This document shows, piece by piece, positions 26,901-34,244 of a stretch of DNA of 64,000 nt. The stretch comes from Apostichopus japonicus (taxonomy: Eukaryota; Echinodermata; Holothuroidea; Aspidochirotida; Stichopodidae). Under the pieces are notes generated by a model, which made no database searches, had not been told where the DNA came from, and was given only the letters and a program-made list of their open reading frames with translations. Position 1 is the first letter of the stretch. Each line of letters begins with the position of its first letter. The position numbers and the translations under genes were made by a program. The DNA lies in assembly GCF_037975245.1 (NCBI RefSeq), contig NC_092579.1:2717001-2781000 (forward strand). The letters are read 5' to 3'.

Positions 26901-26947
26901 CAGTTTTTCCATAATAGGAGTCCTAACTGAGTTCCAACTCCTGTCAT
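518..26947 (-). CDS. ABCA3: ABCA3-like full-length ABC transporter, 20 coding exons
   Basis: Predicted lipid-exporting ABC transporter of the A subfamily. In mammals ABCA3 loads phospholipid into lamellar bodies. Coding exons in transcript order: 26593-26947, 23477-23752, 19898-20142, 18338-18578, 17761-17937, 16223-16404, 15540-15689, 14705-14980, 13888-14043, 12231-12441, 11367-11616, 10207-10385, 8095-9348, 6978-7192, 5793-5979, 5247-5359, 4305-4492, 2612-2782, 1620-1801, 518-723. All junctions are GT-AG and all phases join. The total is 5214 nt, 1737 residues, close to human ABCA3 (about 1704). Order: TM1, extracellular domain 1, TMD1, NBD1, TM7, extracellular domain 2, TMD2, NBD2, C-terminal tail. 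The N-terminus ([17 protein letters not shown], near residue 10) is very like ABCA3. The ATG at 26947 precedes TM1 directly. 5' and 3' UTR limits are not determined. ABCA3 is the best fit, but a close paralogue of that clade cannot be excluded. Confidence 0.93.
1905..2215. repeat. Minisatellite, about 36-40 bp unit, 8 copies (ABCA3 intron 18)
   Basis: Eight imperfect head-to-tail copies of a unit containing TTTTCTTGTAAGTACATGAC and a variable ATGAATATGCATG part. They lie between exons 18 and 19. The open frames on the minus strand here (about 115-122 codons) are products of the repeat period and are not genes. Confidence 0.9.
2830..3535. repeat. Minisatellite, 40-bp unit with 120-bp higher-order period (ABCA3 intron 17)
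   Basis: About 17 copies of a roughly 40-bp unit built on GTAGTATCATCAACACCAAA and CATGTAGAACGG. Between about 3055 and 3420 a 120-bp three-unit block repeats almost exactly three times, a recent block amplification. It lies just upstream of exon 18 in transcript order. Confidence 0.92.
4500..4870. repeat. Minisatellite, about 37-60 bp unit (ABCA3 intron 16)
   Basis: Degenerate tandem copies containing GTGTAGGGTGTTGAAA and AGAGAGTTTGAACAGCAGTG. The array begins only a few bases intronic of the exon 17 acceptor (4493-4494), so it occupies the normal polypyrimidine/branch-point region. The exon itself is not duplicated. Confidence 0.85.
6339..7016. repeat. 44-bp minisatellite of the exon 14 / intron 14 junction, about 16 copies
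   Basis: About sixteen near-identical 44-bp units (CTTTAACATCTCACTAAACA then CAAGCTTACCTCTGCCCCTG in plus orientation). On the transcribed strand each unit contains the last part of ABCA3 exon 14 (codons for SEMLKDTGA) and a GTAAGC splice donor. The unit nearest the exon body is the one needed by the reading frame. Only a few bases differ between units, so the array is young or homogenised. Confidence 0.95.
6978..9348 (-). CDS. ABCA3: ABCA3 exons 13-14: TM7, extracellular domain 2 and TMD2
   Basis: Exon 13 is a single 1254-nt exon (residues about 900-1317). It codes for TM7 (about 948-970), all of the second extracellular loop with several NxS/T sites (NLST, NTTS, NST), and most TMD2 helices. 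Exon 14 (residues 1318-1389) has one more strong hydrophobic segment ([13 protein letters not shown]), then a basic cytosolic stretch into NBD2. Exon 14 must end at the donor at 6977/6972 to meet exon 15 in phase 0; this donor is the first of a long tandem series of donor copies. Intron 13 (7193-8094) is 0.9 kb and I see nothing special in it. Confidence 0.9.
9836..10206. repeat. Degenerate tandem array related to the 3' end of ABCA3 exon 12
   Basis: Three decayed copies spaced about 130-140 bp (starting near 9857, 9990 and 10131) resemble the exon 12 end and its flank. Shared parts include GGACC..GGTG.CATTGGTCCCATC and ACAAATGACTT. The true exon is 10207-10385. The copies lie on the intron side of the donor and look much older than the exon 14 array. 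Confidence 0.65.
10440..10800. repeat. Tandem repeat, about 80-100 bp unit, 4 copies (ABCA3 intron 11)
   Basis: Four copies of a unit with GAGATGGTAGAGTATAAAAG, then a C/T-rich stretch (CCCATCCTCCACCCCTCCCC) and CTATATCATGAACTAC. The C/T-rich part is purine-rich in the ABCA3 transcript. The array starts about 55 bp upstream of the exon 12 acceptor. Confidence 0.85.
12231..14980 (-). CDS. ABCA3: ABCA3 exons 8-10: first nucleotide-binding domain
   Basis: Exon 7 (15540-15689) is the linker from the membrane to NBD1. Exon 8 carries Walker [10 protein letters not shown] (residues 568-576) and the Q-loop in CPQHNVLF (Gln about 615). Exon 9 carries the ABC signature LSGGMKRK (from residue 667). Exon 10 carries Walker B VVMLDEP (Asp691, Glu692) and the H-loop histidine in LLTTH (about 723). 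Every catalytic motif is intact, so this site is predicted to bind and hydrolyse ATP. Exon 11 (11367-11616) continues to MEEVFLK, and exon 12 (10207-10385) is the variable hydrophilic linker to the second half. Intron 9 (12442-13887) is 1.4 kb with no second gene. Confidence 0.93.
13024..13056 (+). ncRNA. Decayed hammerhead-ribozyme-like motif (ABCA3 intron 9)
   Basis: A perfect hairpin AGATCCTGCTAGGATCT (13029-13045) is preceded by TTGAAAG and followed by GAATGTC. This matches the layout of the motif at 23346-23384: core, stem II, then GAAACGTC. Here stem II is intact while the flanking core is mutated, so it is probably a dead relic of a dispersed retroelement. Confidence 0.3.
16223..26947 (-). 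CDS. ABCA3: ABCA3 exons 1-6: TM1, extracellular domain 1 and TMD1
   Basis: Exon 1 (residues 1-118) holds TM1, a hydrophobic run at about residues 24-43. The rest of exon 1, exon 2 and the first half of exon 3 form the large extracellular loop, with NxS/T sites (NST, NLT, NTS) that could be glycosylated. Late exon 3 has a hydrophobic segment followed by HEKEKRLK; exon 4 continues with [11 protein letters not shown], the conserved ABCA coupling-helix region. Exons 4-6 supply the remaining hydrophobic helices, ending PKPWYFFAT. Introns here are long: intron 1 is 2.8 kb and unremarkable apart from two short tandem repeats, intron 2 is 3.3 kb with a 2.1-kb minisatellite, and intron 3 is 1.3 kb with an exon-derived array. 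Confidence 0.9.
16930..17160 (+). repeat. Probable tRNA-derived SINE (ABCA3 intron 5)
   Basis: TGGCCGAGTAGATAAAGG resembles a polymerase III A box of Leu/Ser-tRNA type. About 60 bp later GGGTTTTGATACCCGG resembles a B box within a T-arm hairpin. The sequence continues about 130 bp and ends in short TTATTA/AATAA repeats. The anticodon arm is not a good cloverleaf, so a working tRNA gene is unlikely. Confidence 0.55.
18579..19620. repeat. Tandem array of the ABCA3 exon 4 acceptor junction, about 113-bp unit, 9 copies
   Basis: Nine imperfect copies of a unit that joins the intron 3 end to the first part of exon 4. In plus orientation each has GTCCAGTGGATCCAGTTACT, CCCCATCATCTTCATGGACT, and then the CCTGT that reads ACAG on the transcribed strand. 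The genuine exon 4 is 18338-18578, since only it continues into the rest of the coding exon. Several copies keep both the AG acceptor and an open frame of about 25-30 codons (MKMMGLSNW...). Confidence 0.93.
20410..22505. repeat. 2.1-kb minisatellite, about 37-bp unit with a 371-375-bp higher-order repeat (ABCA3 intron 2)
   Basis: More than 50 copies of a unit of type CTCACTCACACAAAGAGCAG then ACAGTTTTACTGCTCACCT. A block of about ten units recurs with its variants in the same order: the variant CTGTTCACCTGGCTC appears at 20565, 20936 and 21311. From about 21800 the units are interspersed with copies of TTATTCTTTCAAATGCCTCA. The plus-strand frame of 536 codons here is a repeat artefact. The transcribed strand of most units reads AGGTGAGC, a good splice-donor consensus. 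Confidence 0.95.
23346..23384 (+). ncRNA. Hammerhead-ribozyme-like motif (ABCA3 intron 2)
   Basis: The order of elements fits the minimal hammerhead of Penelope-like retroelements and retrozymes. GCCT (346-349 of this kb) can pair with AGGC (381-384) as stem I. Between them are CTGAAGA (23350-23356, matching the CUGANGA core), a weak stem II with loop GCT, and GAAACGTC (23373-23380), where ACGT is a tiny self-complementary stem III and C the cleavage base. Stem II has two mismatches, so activity is doubtful. Probably a retroelement relic. Confidence 0.45.
24889..25085. repeat. Short tandem repeat, about 50-60 bp, 4 copies (ABCA3 intron 1)
   Basis: Four copies of TTTTGCCTTGCTAGTGTACA followed by TAAGTAGTCTAAATACTA with small indels. 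Confidence 0.85.
25619..25895. repeat. 135-bp tandem duplication (ABCA3 intron 1)
   Basis: Two head-to-tail copies, starting near 25619 and 25754. They share TCTGAGGAACCGATGACATC, TTAGCTAGACTATATAGTCC and GATGAACATCAT, with few differences. Confidence 0.9.
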
Positions 26948-28033
26948 TGTTGGTGCGTTTCGCTACCGAGTGACTCGAATTGACAGAATTAAAAATCCTT
27001 GAATGTGAGGCTATACTGTCTTTATGTCTCTGATCTGCCTGAAGTTGGTAATGAATAATTTATAGATTGCTAATGATCTATAAAATCAGATGGTTGCTCT
27101 GTTACATTAGCGTCACATCCTCCCAATTGAAAATGGCCAGATCTTGGTATTCAAGAAACAATCAGACTGCTTTGTACTCCAACGTTGTGTTTCTCTGTCC
27201 TTTGAATGTTGTGGTTTTTCCAACGTGGTCTGAAGTTAAAAGTACGAAGAAAAGATCGAAGAAAAGATTATGTCAGAAACACGGAAAGAAAAGCCATTTT
27301 AGAAGAAAACTAATATTTCCAGAAAAGAAGAAAGCTAAATAAAAATAAAAATATGTCTTGAGAGTAGAGAAAGACAGCTCTCCATATGTTTTAGCAACAT
27401 TTTAAAGAGAGAAAAATCTGTACACAACAAAAAACTTGTGTAGGTAAAACATTATCAGGGCAGGGATTCCAGGGAGTAATTTATCCAATATCGCATTGCA
27501 AATGCAATTCTAAATGGTCAAATTGCTCTATAAGTTCAACATTGTATAGCAATATTTGACACTTGAAGCATAGTATTTTACAAGCAACAAAATTCAGACA
27601 CTTCAAAACTGCTTCACAAAAGTTGAGCTTTAAATTATTTCCTTATTATTTAGGTTCCTAAAATTTGGATTTTAGCATTCAAAGACAGACTCAAGAAGAC
27701 AAAGCTGTTTTAACTGGTGAACAATTCCCTTTTATTTTTATGTATTTGTCAAAATTACATAATGATACATAAGAACTTATATGCACCACTGTGTACAAAA
27801 ATTTTCATTAAAGCTTCTAATTTTCTTCAAATGATATCAGCTTACAAAAACAGCCAAAATGACATAAGATTATTATCAAATATTAATGGAGACTATAATT
27901 AATTCTCTTATATTTTGAAGTGTCACATAAATTTCACTCATACTTACAATCCTGTCTGGAATAAAATGCCTTCATCAAGTTATAAAACCAAATTAAAAAA
28001 CCGAATGCTGCATTACCTTTGCTTAAAACTTAA

Positions 28034-28929
28034 TCACATTAAACTCAATGTGGTTGTATCTGCTGTTGACGCAATTCCTGGCACTGGTTGATACCAGAAC
28101 CTCTTAAGAATAAGTCTGTGTACACTCCACAAGGACAAGTAGAACGTCAAGCTGACACAGTATCCTGTAACTCCCAATCCTTTTCGTAATGGTAATGAAG
28201 TATAAACACCAAAGTCCAATTCTAGTGATGTAATTGAGTTAATAATTAACAAAAATTCTGTTAATTAATCAAATAAGGTACAGGAACTTTTTTTTGTGTG
28301 TTTTATACCAGAAGGGTTCAGGACAAAATGAAGGCGTTTTTATGGTCTAGATATATGTATTTAAATATCCACAGAATTTCCCTGCATAGGGATGATACAT
28401 TGACAACATACTACCATCCTTTGAATTTGTTACACTTTCTAAACTGCCACCATGTTTTTATTATAACAAGCAGACAAACAAGCATTTCAAGGCTGATATG
28501 CAAATACCATTTATCAACGGTAAAGCCTTCTGTTCCCATGTACCCTGTAGGCTTGTATTGATATGTATGTTCTTTTTAATTCATGTATTAAATTGACCAA
28601 AATGGCAAGGCTGCTTGTTTGTTCAACTTGTAGCCTTGTATATTCTGTTCTTTTTACTCCCCCACCCCACCCCCTTAGTCTGTTTTATCTGAGGAAGGTC
28701 TCACTAGGACTAATTGAATTTCAGGTCCTTTAAATATAAGAAAAAATAATGTGTAATAAGAGTCTGTTTGGAAGAAACAAAACATCAAATGACCATACGT
28801 TACCTTAGATCTGAAAGGACAATGATCATATCGATCAGGAGGTTGTGTGTAGCTATACTGTAGCTAGGCATCAACCAATACCTTTGATCATGAAGAGCAT
28901 GGCCATCTTGACCTCTTTTATTGTCATAT
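28034..28929 (-). CDS. Candidate 3' end of an unidentified small membrane-protein gene (two exons)
   Basis: Two possible exons, 28882-28929 and 28034-28221, have good acceptor and donor sites (CTTTTACTAG, CATCACTAG, GTATTG) and join in phase. They give MTIKEVKMAMLFMIK then ELDFGVYTSLPLRKGLG, followed by a hydrophobic segment (VTGYCVSLTFYLSLW), VHRLILKRFWYQPVPG and a short polar tail to TGA. That would be about 77 residues with one or two membrane segments if the ATG at 28927 is the start; earlier exons are possible. I do not recognise the family. The second exon is the more convincing, with balanced composition and a long frame ending soon after. It could still be chance. Confidence 0.3.
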
Positions 28930-30909
28930 CTAGTAAAAGAAACAAATGACATATATGATGGTATATGGTGAATTCGTTATAGTAAGGGCATTAAAGTCAT
29001 TTGAAAGGATCATGGTGGTGTGTTGATGACCATCTCGATGACTTTGTTCACTGGTTTACACTTAGTGCTATCAATTTAGCTATATGATGTCATCCATTGT
29101 CGGACCAGATTCTGCCAAAAATAGAAAGAATTATACTTGTGAAGGTCGGGAGTCATACTGCTAGAAGCAAGGAATAATTTCCCTGACTTTGCGCATGCGC
29201 TGAAGTTTACCCTACAATTCCGCTAACTAAATCATGGAATAATCAACAAAGTGTCTAAAATTACAAAATTGATGTTTCCTTGTTTCACTGTGGTAATTTT
29301 GGCTTTATCTGTTCAAGCTTGAAAAAGTTGTTACAATCGGAAGAAGGTGCTACATGCTGTAGAGCAAACTAATGACAGAAAAGGAAACTGTTTTATCTTA
29401 CCAATACCAAACTCTGAGCAAGGTCGAGGGACAAGTTGTGTAACCAGACTTTTTCATTTGGGGGCTGAGAGGACAAGGAGTTTGAGTTGGGGCATGTTTC
29501 ATGCTCGACCAATTCGGTCATGTTCAGTACTTATGCAATATGCCCCATTCTAAAACACTTGAAACCATGGTAACGGTGCTGTTATGAATGTATCTTTTCT
29601 CAAATTCAACAGTTTATTCCTGAGTTTCATTGCTGAATTGTTGTCCAACTAAAAATATAAACTTGATATATTGTAGAGAAAGTCAAGCGCGTAGTCAGGA
29701 TTTCATCTTAGGGGGTATGTTGGGCAGATTCAATTTATTGACCTGTCAACAAGATCGAACGCTTTGCGCTATCTGCGTGGGGTCCAGGGGCGAAGTCTCT
29801 GGAAGCTATATGAAATGGTGGACTTTAGTGGCTTCAGAGCTTTCAAATTTTACCAATCAACTGAGATTTCAGCCAAATTGAATGAATATTGGCCAAAAAC
29901 ACTTTTGTTTGATTTCTGCCTTTCTGCTACTGCAAAACTGTCTGTCCAGTGACATAGCTACATCGGTTTTATGACATTAATCGTCTTAAATCTTTGTAGT
30001 CGTGGAAACAATATTTCTGTTAGGCCTATAGATTCTAATGACTGATCAATCTGTGTGAATTCACATGTGCGATGTTGAAGTTATGTAATATATCATGCTG
30101 CAGCTTCCAAGTAACAATATTGGATTAACTTCTGTCGGTCGATATAATGATGGTATAAAGTTATAATCATGCACATGAAATAACAAGCATGGTAGCAGGT
30201 TATCTTGTTGGGTAGCGTGTATAGCAAAGGGAGGGGGATGGGGCCTCACAGCGACCGCATTAATTTGAGCACTCCCGTCAATTCAATGGATTAAAATGCA
30301 TTTTGCAAGTTTCGTCGAAATATATTTGTTTGCCCACCAATGTAACTTACAAGTTACAGTAGTGTTACTGTTACTTGTTAGGCCTAAGCTGTCATAGCCT
30401 AGCCTATAGTAGTATAGGCTATAGGCCCGACTTTCACTTTGGACTAACTTTAGCACTTGATTATTGATAGTGACTCATACTTCTTATCTTACTCTTACTT
30501 AGCCTTAGCTGTTTCAAAAATTTCTCACCTAGCAAATGTCGACTGGGGCCGTGCGATCATGACTACACATTTTTCATACGTTTAATACTTTACAGAAGAA
30601 GGAGATATCAAGTGTGGTTCGACCGCACTTTTGGACACACGGTCAGGACATGGTCATATGATATGATTATTATGAGCATGAGATACGCAGGCCAAGTATG
30701 GAGCGCCCAAACTGCAATAACTTTCCTTCTACTAGTACGCAGCGCAGCGTTAAAAACTGATACCAGTGCAACATCCAACTTTAGTCATTTTGGCAACTAC
30801 TACTCAATTCAACCATGTAGGCTATCGACTCCTTTCACTCGATGTTTGACTGTCTTTCCGTTTCTAGTGCCAACGGTCAAACGGAGAGTACTTGCGCTAA
30901 AATGAAACC
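28930..30909. other. Intergenic, no gene recognised
   Basis: No conserved coding stretch seen. Around 29684 the sequence AAGCGCGTAGTCAGGATTTC resembles the degraded left end of a hAT-type element of the kind found intact further on, but I found no matching right end. Confidence 0.5.
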
Positions 30910-32658
30910 CAGGGCCGGATTTAGACAAGTGGAGGCCCGTGGGCAACCTTCAGTGGTGGAGGCCCCCCCTCCAGTGATCGCCGTCCTGGGGGAGGTGTGT
31001 AAGGGGAGGGGTATTGGATTTTTTCCCAATAATTAAGGGTTCTTGGATGCGAAATGGTGCAGTATTTTGTGATTTCTGTAGTAAATTTTGTGATTTCTGA
31101 AGAATTTTCATTACGGTATGTAGGCCTGTTTGCATGCAAAATTTTCAGTACAAGTAAAAAGGTTGCTACAACCTCTCTCACTCTCTGGAAACTGCAAAAT
31201 GTTTTCAAAATCAAGGTTAGGGTTAGAATATCAGGTCATTGTCCATTATAAGGGGATATGGAGCATTTTCTTTCATAATCCGACGTCAAAAATGACTAAA
31301 GTTATCTAGAAATTGGGTTCTGGAGAAAGGGGGTGTTGTCCCATTTCCAAGAATTTGATCGGCCTACATATGCTAATTATCCCGGACAACCGAAGAAACT
31401 CAAACCCAGGGCCTAAACTTGCTTTTAGCTGGACTGGACTAACATGATTCATGACGAACATGTTAATGCCAATTGCCAACTGCCCAGACGCGCACGGACC
31501 TGTGTATGTGTGTGTAGAGGGGGTGAGAAGACAGTTTCATCATTGCACATGAAAAGAATCAATTAGCAATACCTGTCTGAGAACTAGAGGGAGGTGATGA
31601 CAGGCGCACTGTCATGGTGTACTGAAATGTTTCAACCAAAACCATTAACCTAGTCAAGGGCGGCGGAAGCACTTTTAATCTGGGGGGGGGGGGGCACCGA
31701 CATCAAAGGGCACTTTGCAGAAATTCGATTGGACTGATGCTGCCTTATATTTAGTACCCTTTATAACTCTTATTGTATTATCTTATTTGCGTATACACAT
31801 CACTCCATCAACGACCCCCCCCCCCCCTCTCAAGGAAAATATGCATACTACCACTGCAATATCCAGTGTGCAAATTGGAAAACAAGGAACAAGTCTTCTT
31901 TTGATCGACAAAATGAGGTGAAATCATGCTAGTTGCACGTAGGAATCTTCCGAATTAGAGTTTATTTCTTGTTAATACCTTAACAAATTTTTCCATTTGA
32001 AATAGCTTTGAGTTTGACCCACAGAAATTCATTAAAGGTCAGGGGCGTAGCCAGGAATCGCAAGGTTGTATACACGACTATCTGAGCGGAGCGCCACCAT
32101 CGGTTGGCGCGGAGCGTACAAGAAAATTTTTGGTTTTACAAAACCCTCAGATGGTCGGAAACGGCCCTTCCCGAGTGGTCATTTTGGTTCCCTGGCCTCT
32201 TGCTTACTTGAGACACCTCAATTTTTATGTAGAAAAAGGGCACATTTTTAACCTGAGGAAAAGTGGGGGGGGGGCACGTGCCCCCTGTGCCCCCCTGGTT
32301 CCACCGCCCTTGAACCTAGTTCTAAAGAAAATAGACGCTGAGATTGATGACTTTGGATATTAGGCCAATCATGTTTGTCTGCCGACGTGTGATTTGCAAT
32401 AACGGGAAAACAACCACTTAGCTGTTTCTATACCATTCACAAAGAGATACAATTAAAATTGAATATGACTTCAAGCGTATGCATGGTGTAAGCAGCGCGC
32501 AATATGATTTTGATTGATGATATTTGTCAGCCTACATTTAATTTGTTTTCTTCAAATTTCCCCTTATATATATATTTTTTCATGAAGTATGTGGAGGCCC
32601 TTTGTTGTGGAGGCCCGTGGGCAGCTGCCCACGTTGCCCATTGGTAAATCCGGCCCTG
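30910..32658. mobile_element. hAT-type DNA transposon, non-autonomous, 8-bp target duplication
   Basis: The left end CAGGGCCGGATTTAGACAAG and right end TAAATCCGGCCCTG are inverted repeats (CAGGGCCGGATTTA). Both sides carry the same 8 bp, ATGAAACC (30902-30909 and 32659-32666), the classic hAT duplication. The subterminal parts also pair (GGAGGCCCGTGGGCA on the left, the same words near 32612 on the right). No transposase is visible. A second element (31655-32312) is inserted inside it. Confidence 0.88.
31655..32312. mobile_element. Nested hAT-type MITE, 658 bp, perfect 8-bp target duplication
   Basis: Ends CAAGGGCGGCGGAAG and TGGTTCCACCGCCCTTG are inverted repeats. The flanks are AACCTAGT on both sides (31647-31654, 32313-32320). 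It contains a further start-like sequence, CAGGGGCGTAGCCAGG, at about 32040, and a copy of the motif GCGCCACCATCGGTTGGCGC (about 32090-32110) that recurs in other elements here. No coding capacity. Confidence 0.88.
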
Positions 32659-32984
32659 ATGAAACCATTATATCTAGCCTCGTGTCGGTGCGCTCGATGT
32701 AAGTGCATGGGACTGGTAAATAGCATTTCATCTATAAACAGTTTCCAACTCTTACTTAGAGAAGGATTTCGTCATGTCATTGTATCGACCCCACATATGC
32801 TATAAAATCATATAATAGTCACTCTCAAAATATATTTCCTCACTAAGACTTGTGATTGTGTACTTTAAAACTCCTCGATGTCTGGAAATAATGTGGAGAT
32901 TCGGAACCACCAGGAAATTACTGCTAATATAACGAGTCCAATACTGGTGAAAGTTCGATGTTTGTATAAAAAGGGGAACAGCAT

Positions 32985-33375
32985 CGCATCCAGATATGCT
33001 AGAAAATCTGATAAAGGCCACCCATGCACAAATTCAACCAAACATTCATTATTGCCACTCTTAAAAGCAGTTGCCCACATATAGTCTATTTTAACATTTC
33101 TAAAATGCTGAGAAGAATTATAAAAGTAGCCAGTAATACAAAACAAGCAATACATGGTGTCACGGTTTTTATATCATTTTGAAGTTTACAGCCTACACTG
33201 CAGGGTTGCCAGTTTTTCTGTAACTCACTGACCGGCCATATTTATAGAATTTATAGGCTAAACTGAGTGAATAAAGGTCAACTATGCACACATTCAACCA
33301 AACAGTCATTATTGCCACTCATAAAGCAGTTGCCCACACTGAGACATTAAATAGTCTATATTAACAAATCTAAAC
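32985..33375. repeat. Direct duplication, about 110 bp copies 265 bp apart
   Basis: The stretch at about 33000-33110 and that at about 33265-33375 share ATTCAACCAAACATTCATTA, TTGCCACTC, AAAGCAGTTGCCCACA and TAGTCTATTTTAACA-like words. The minus-strand open frame across the first copy has no recognisable homology and is not called as a gene. Confidence 0.7.
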
Positions 33376-33579
33376 GTTTCAGGCGCGGATCCAGAGGGGG
33401 GTCCGGACCCCCCTGCTCTTGGCCACAAAAAAAGAGAAAAAAAAAGAGAAAAAAAGAGAGAGGGAAAAAAATAATTAAATTAAACGCCAATTTTAAACAT
33501 GTAGGACGTCAGAAGGGCGGTTGTCCTTACAAGTCAGCCAGGTGTGTCTTTTCCGTCAAATGAACTATAGTGTGCACGC

Positions 33580-34090
33580 GTGCTACACGTGCCAAAAATG
33601 CCTGAGACCCCAAGGGATTATTTCAAACGAGCAATCGCCATACCATTTGTAGATGATGTCTGTTCCCAAATGAAGGAACGTTTCGCCAACGACTCCAACG
33701 GTGCAATATTAGCACTATTTACCCTCATTCCTTCAGTGATGATAAATATGGAGGTATCGGAACTCCCAAAAGTTGTAGAGGGTCAGATCACGGTACAGAG
33801 ATGATTTGCCCCAGTTCAAGATTCCTCCGCACAGAATTGGAAGTATGGCACTCCAAATGTAAGAACATGCAGAATCCGCCAGATTCACTGTTGCTAGTAC
33901 TGCACACATGTAACAAAGACCTTTTGCCTAATTTGGTGGTACTTCTACAGATCGCATGTGTCATTCCGGTGACAAGCTGTGAAGCAGAGAGATCGTTTTC
34001 TGCGGTGAGAAGGCATAAAACTGTTCTCCGATCAACAATGGGCGAGGAACGTCTCACAGCTCTTGTTCTCATGAATAAGGGGTTAATCAA
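33580..34090 (+). pseudogene. Broken hAT transposase, C-terminal part
   Basis: Two overlapping frames. 33598-33804 gives a segment with FKRAIAIPFVDDVCSQMKERF and LFTLIPSVM. 33801-34080, in another frame, gives LPNLVVLLQIACVIPVTSCE, AERSFSAVRRHKTVLRSTMG and EERLTALVLMNKG. The latter is the hATC dimerisation motif (ERSFS..KT.LRS.M..ERL). The N-terminal zinc finger and most of the catalytic core are missing, there is a frameshift between the two parts, and the 3' end runs into an inserted inverted repeat. Not functional. Confidence 0.85.
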
Positions 34091-34244
34091 CGGTCTAGCG
34101 TGCGTTACTCACAGGATTAATGCACGATCGGGGGATAATGCAAGCGATGCACGAGGGCGGAGCCCGAGTGCATCCAGCGATAGCATTAACACCCGGAGTG
34201 CATTAATCATGTGAGTAACGCACGCTGGACCGTTGATTAACCCC
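34079..34244. mobile_element. Foldback (inverted-repeat) element inserted in the hAT transposase end
   Basis: The left arm GGGGTTAATCAACGGTCTAG..GCGTGCGTTACTCAC pairs with the right arm GTGAGTAACGCACGC..GGACCGTTGATTAACCCC, arms of about 45 bp. The inner part is also palindromic (GTGCATTAATC and GCACGAGGGCGGAGCCCGAG). Outer words GTTCATTCATAC (about 34246) and GTATGAATGAAC (about 34427) form a second inverted pair, so the foldback may be part of a larger element ending near 34440. Confidence 0.7.

Noticed and set aside
28683-28735. CTGAGGAAGG...GAATTTCAGG as another hammerhead
   Set aside because: The GAAACGTC part is not preserved and stem II does not pair well; it may be a distant relic of the same repeat but cannot be supported.
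32865-33155. 96-codon minus-strand frame with hydrophobic stretches
   Set aside because: It lies in a duplicated non-coding segment between transposons, and the second copy does not keep the frame.
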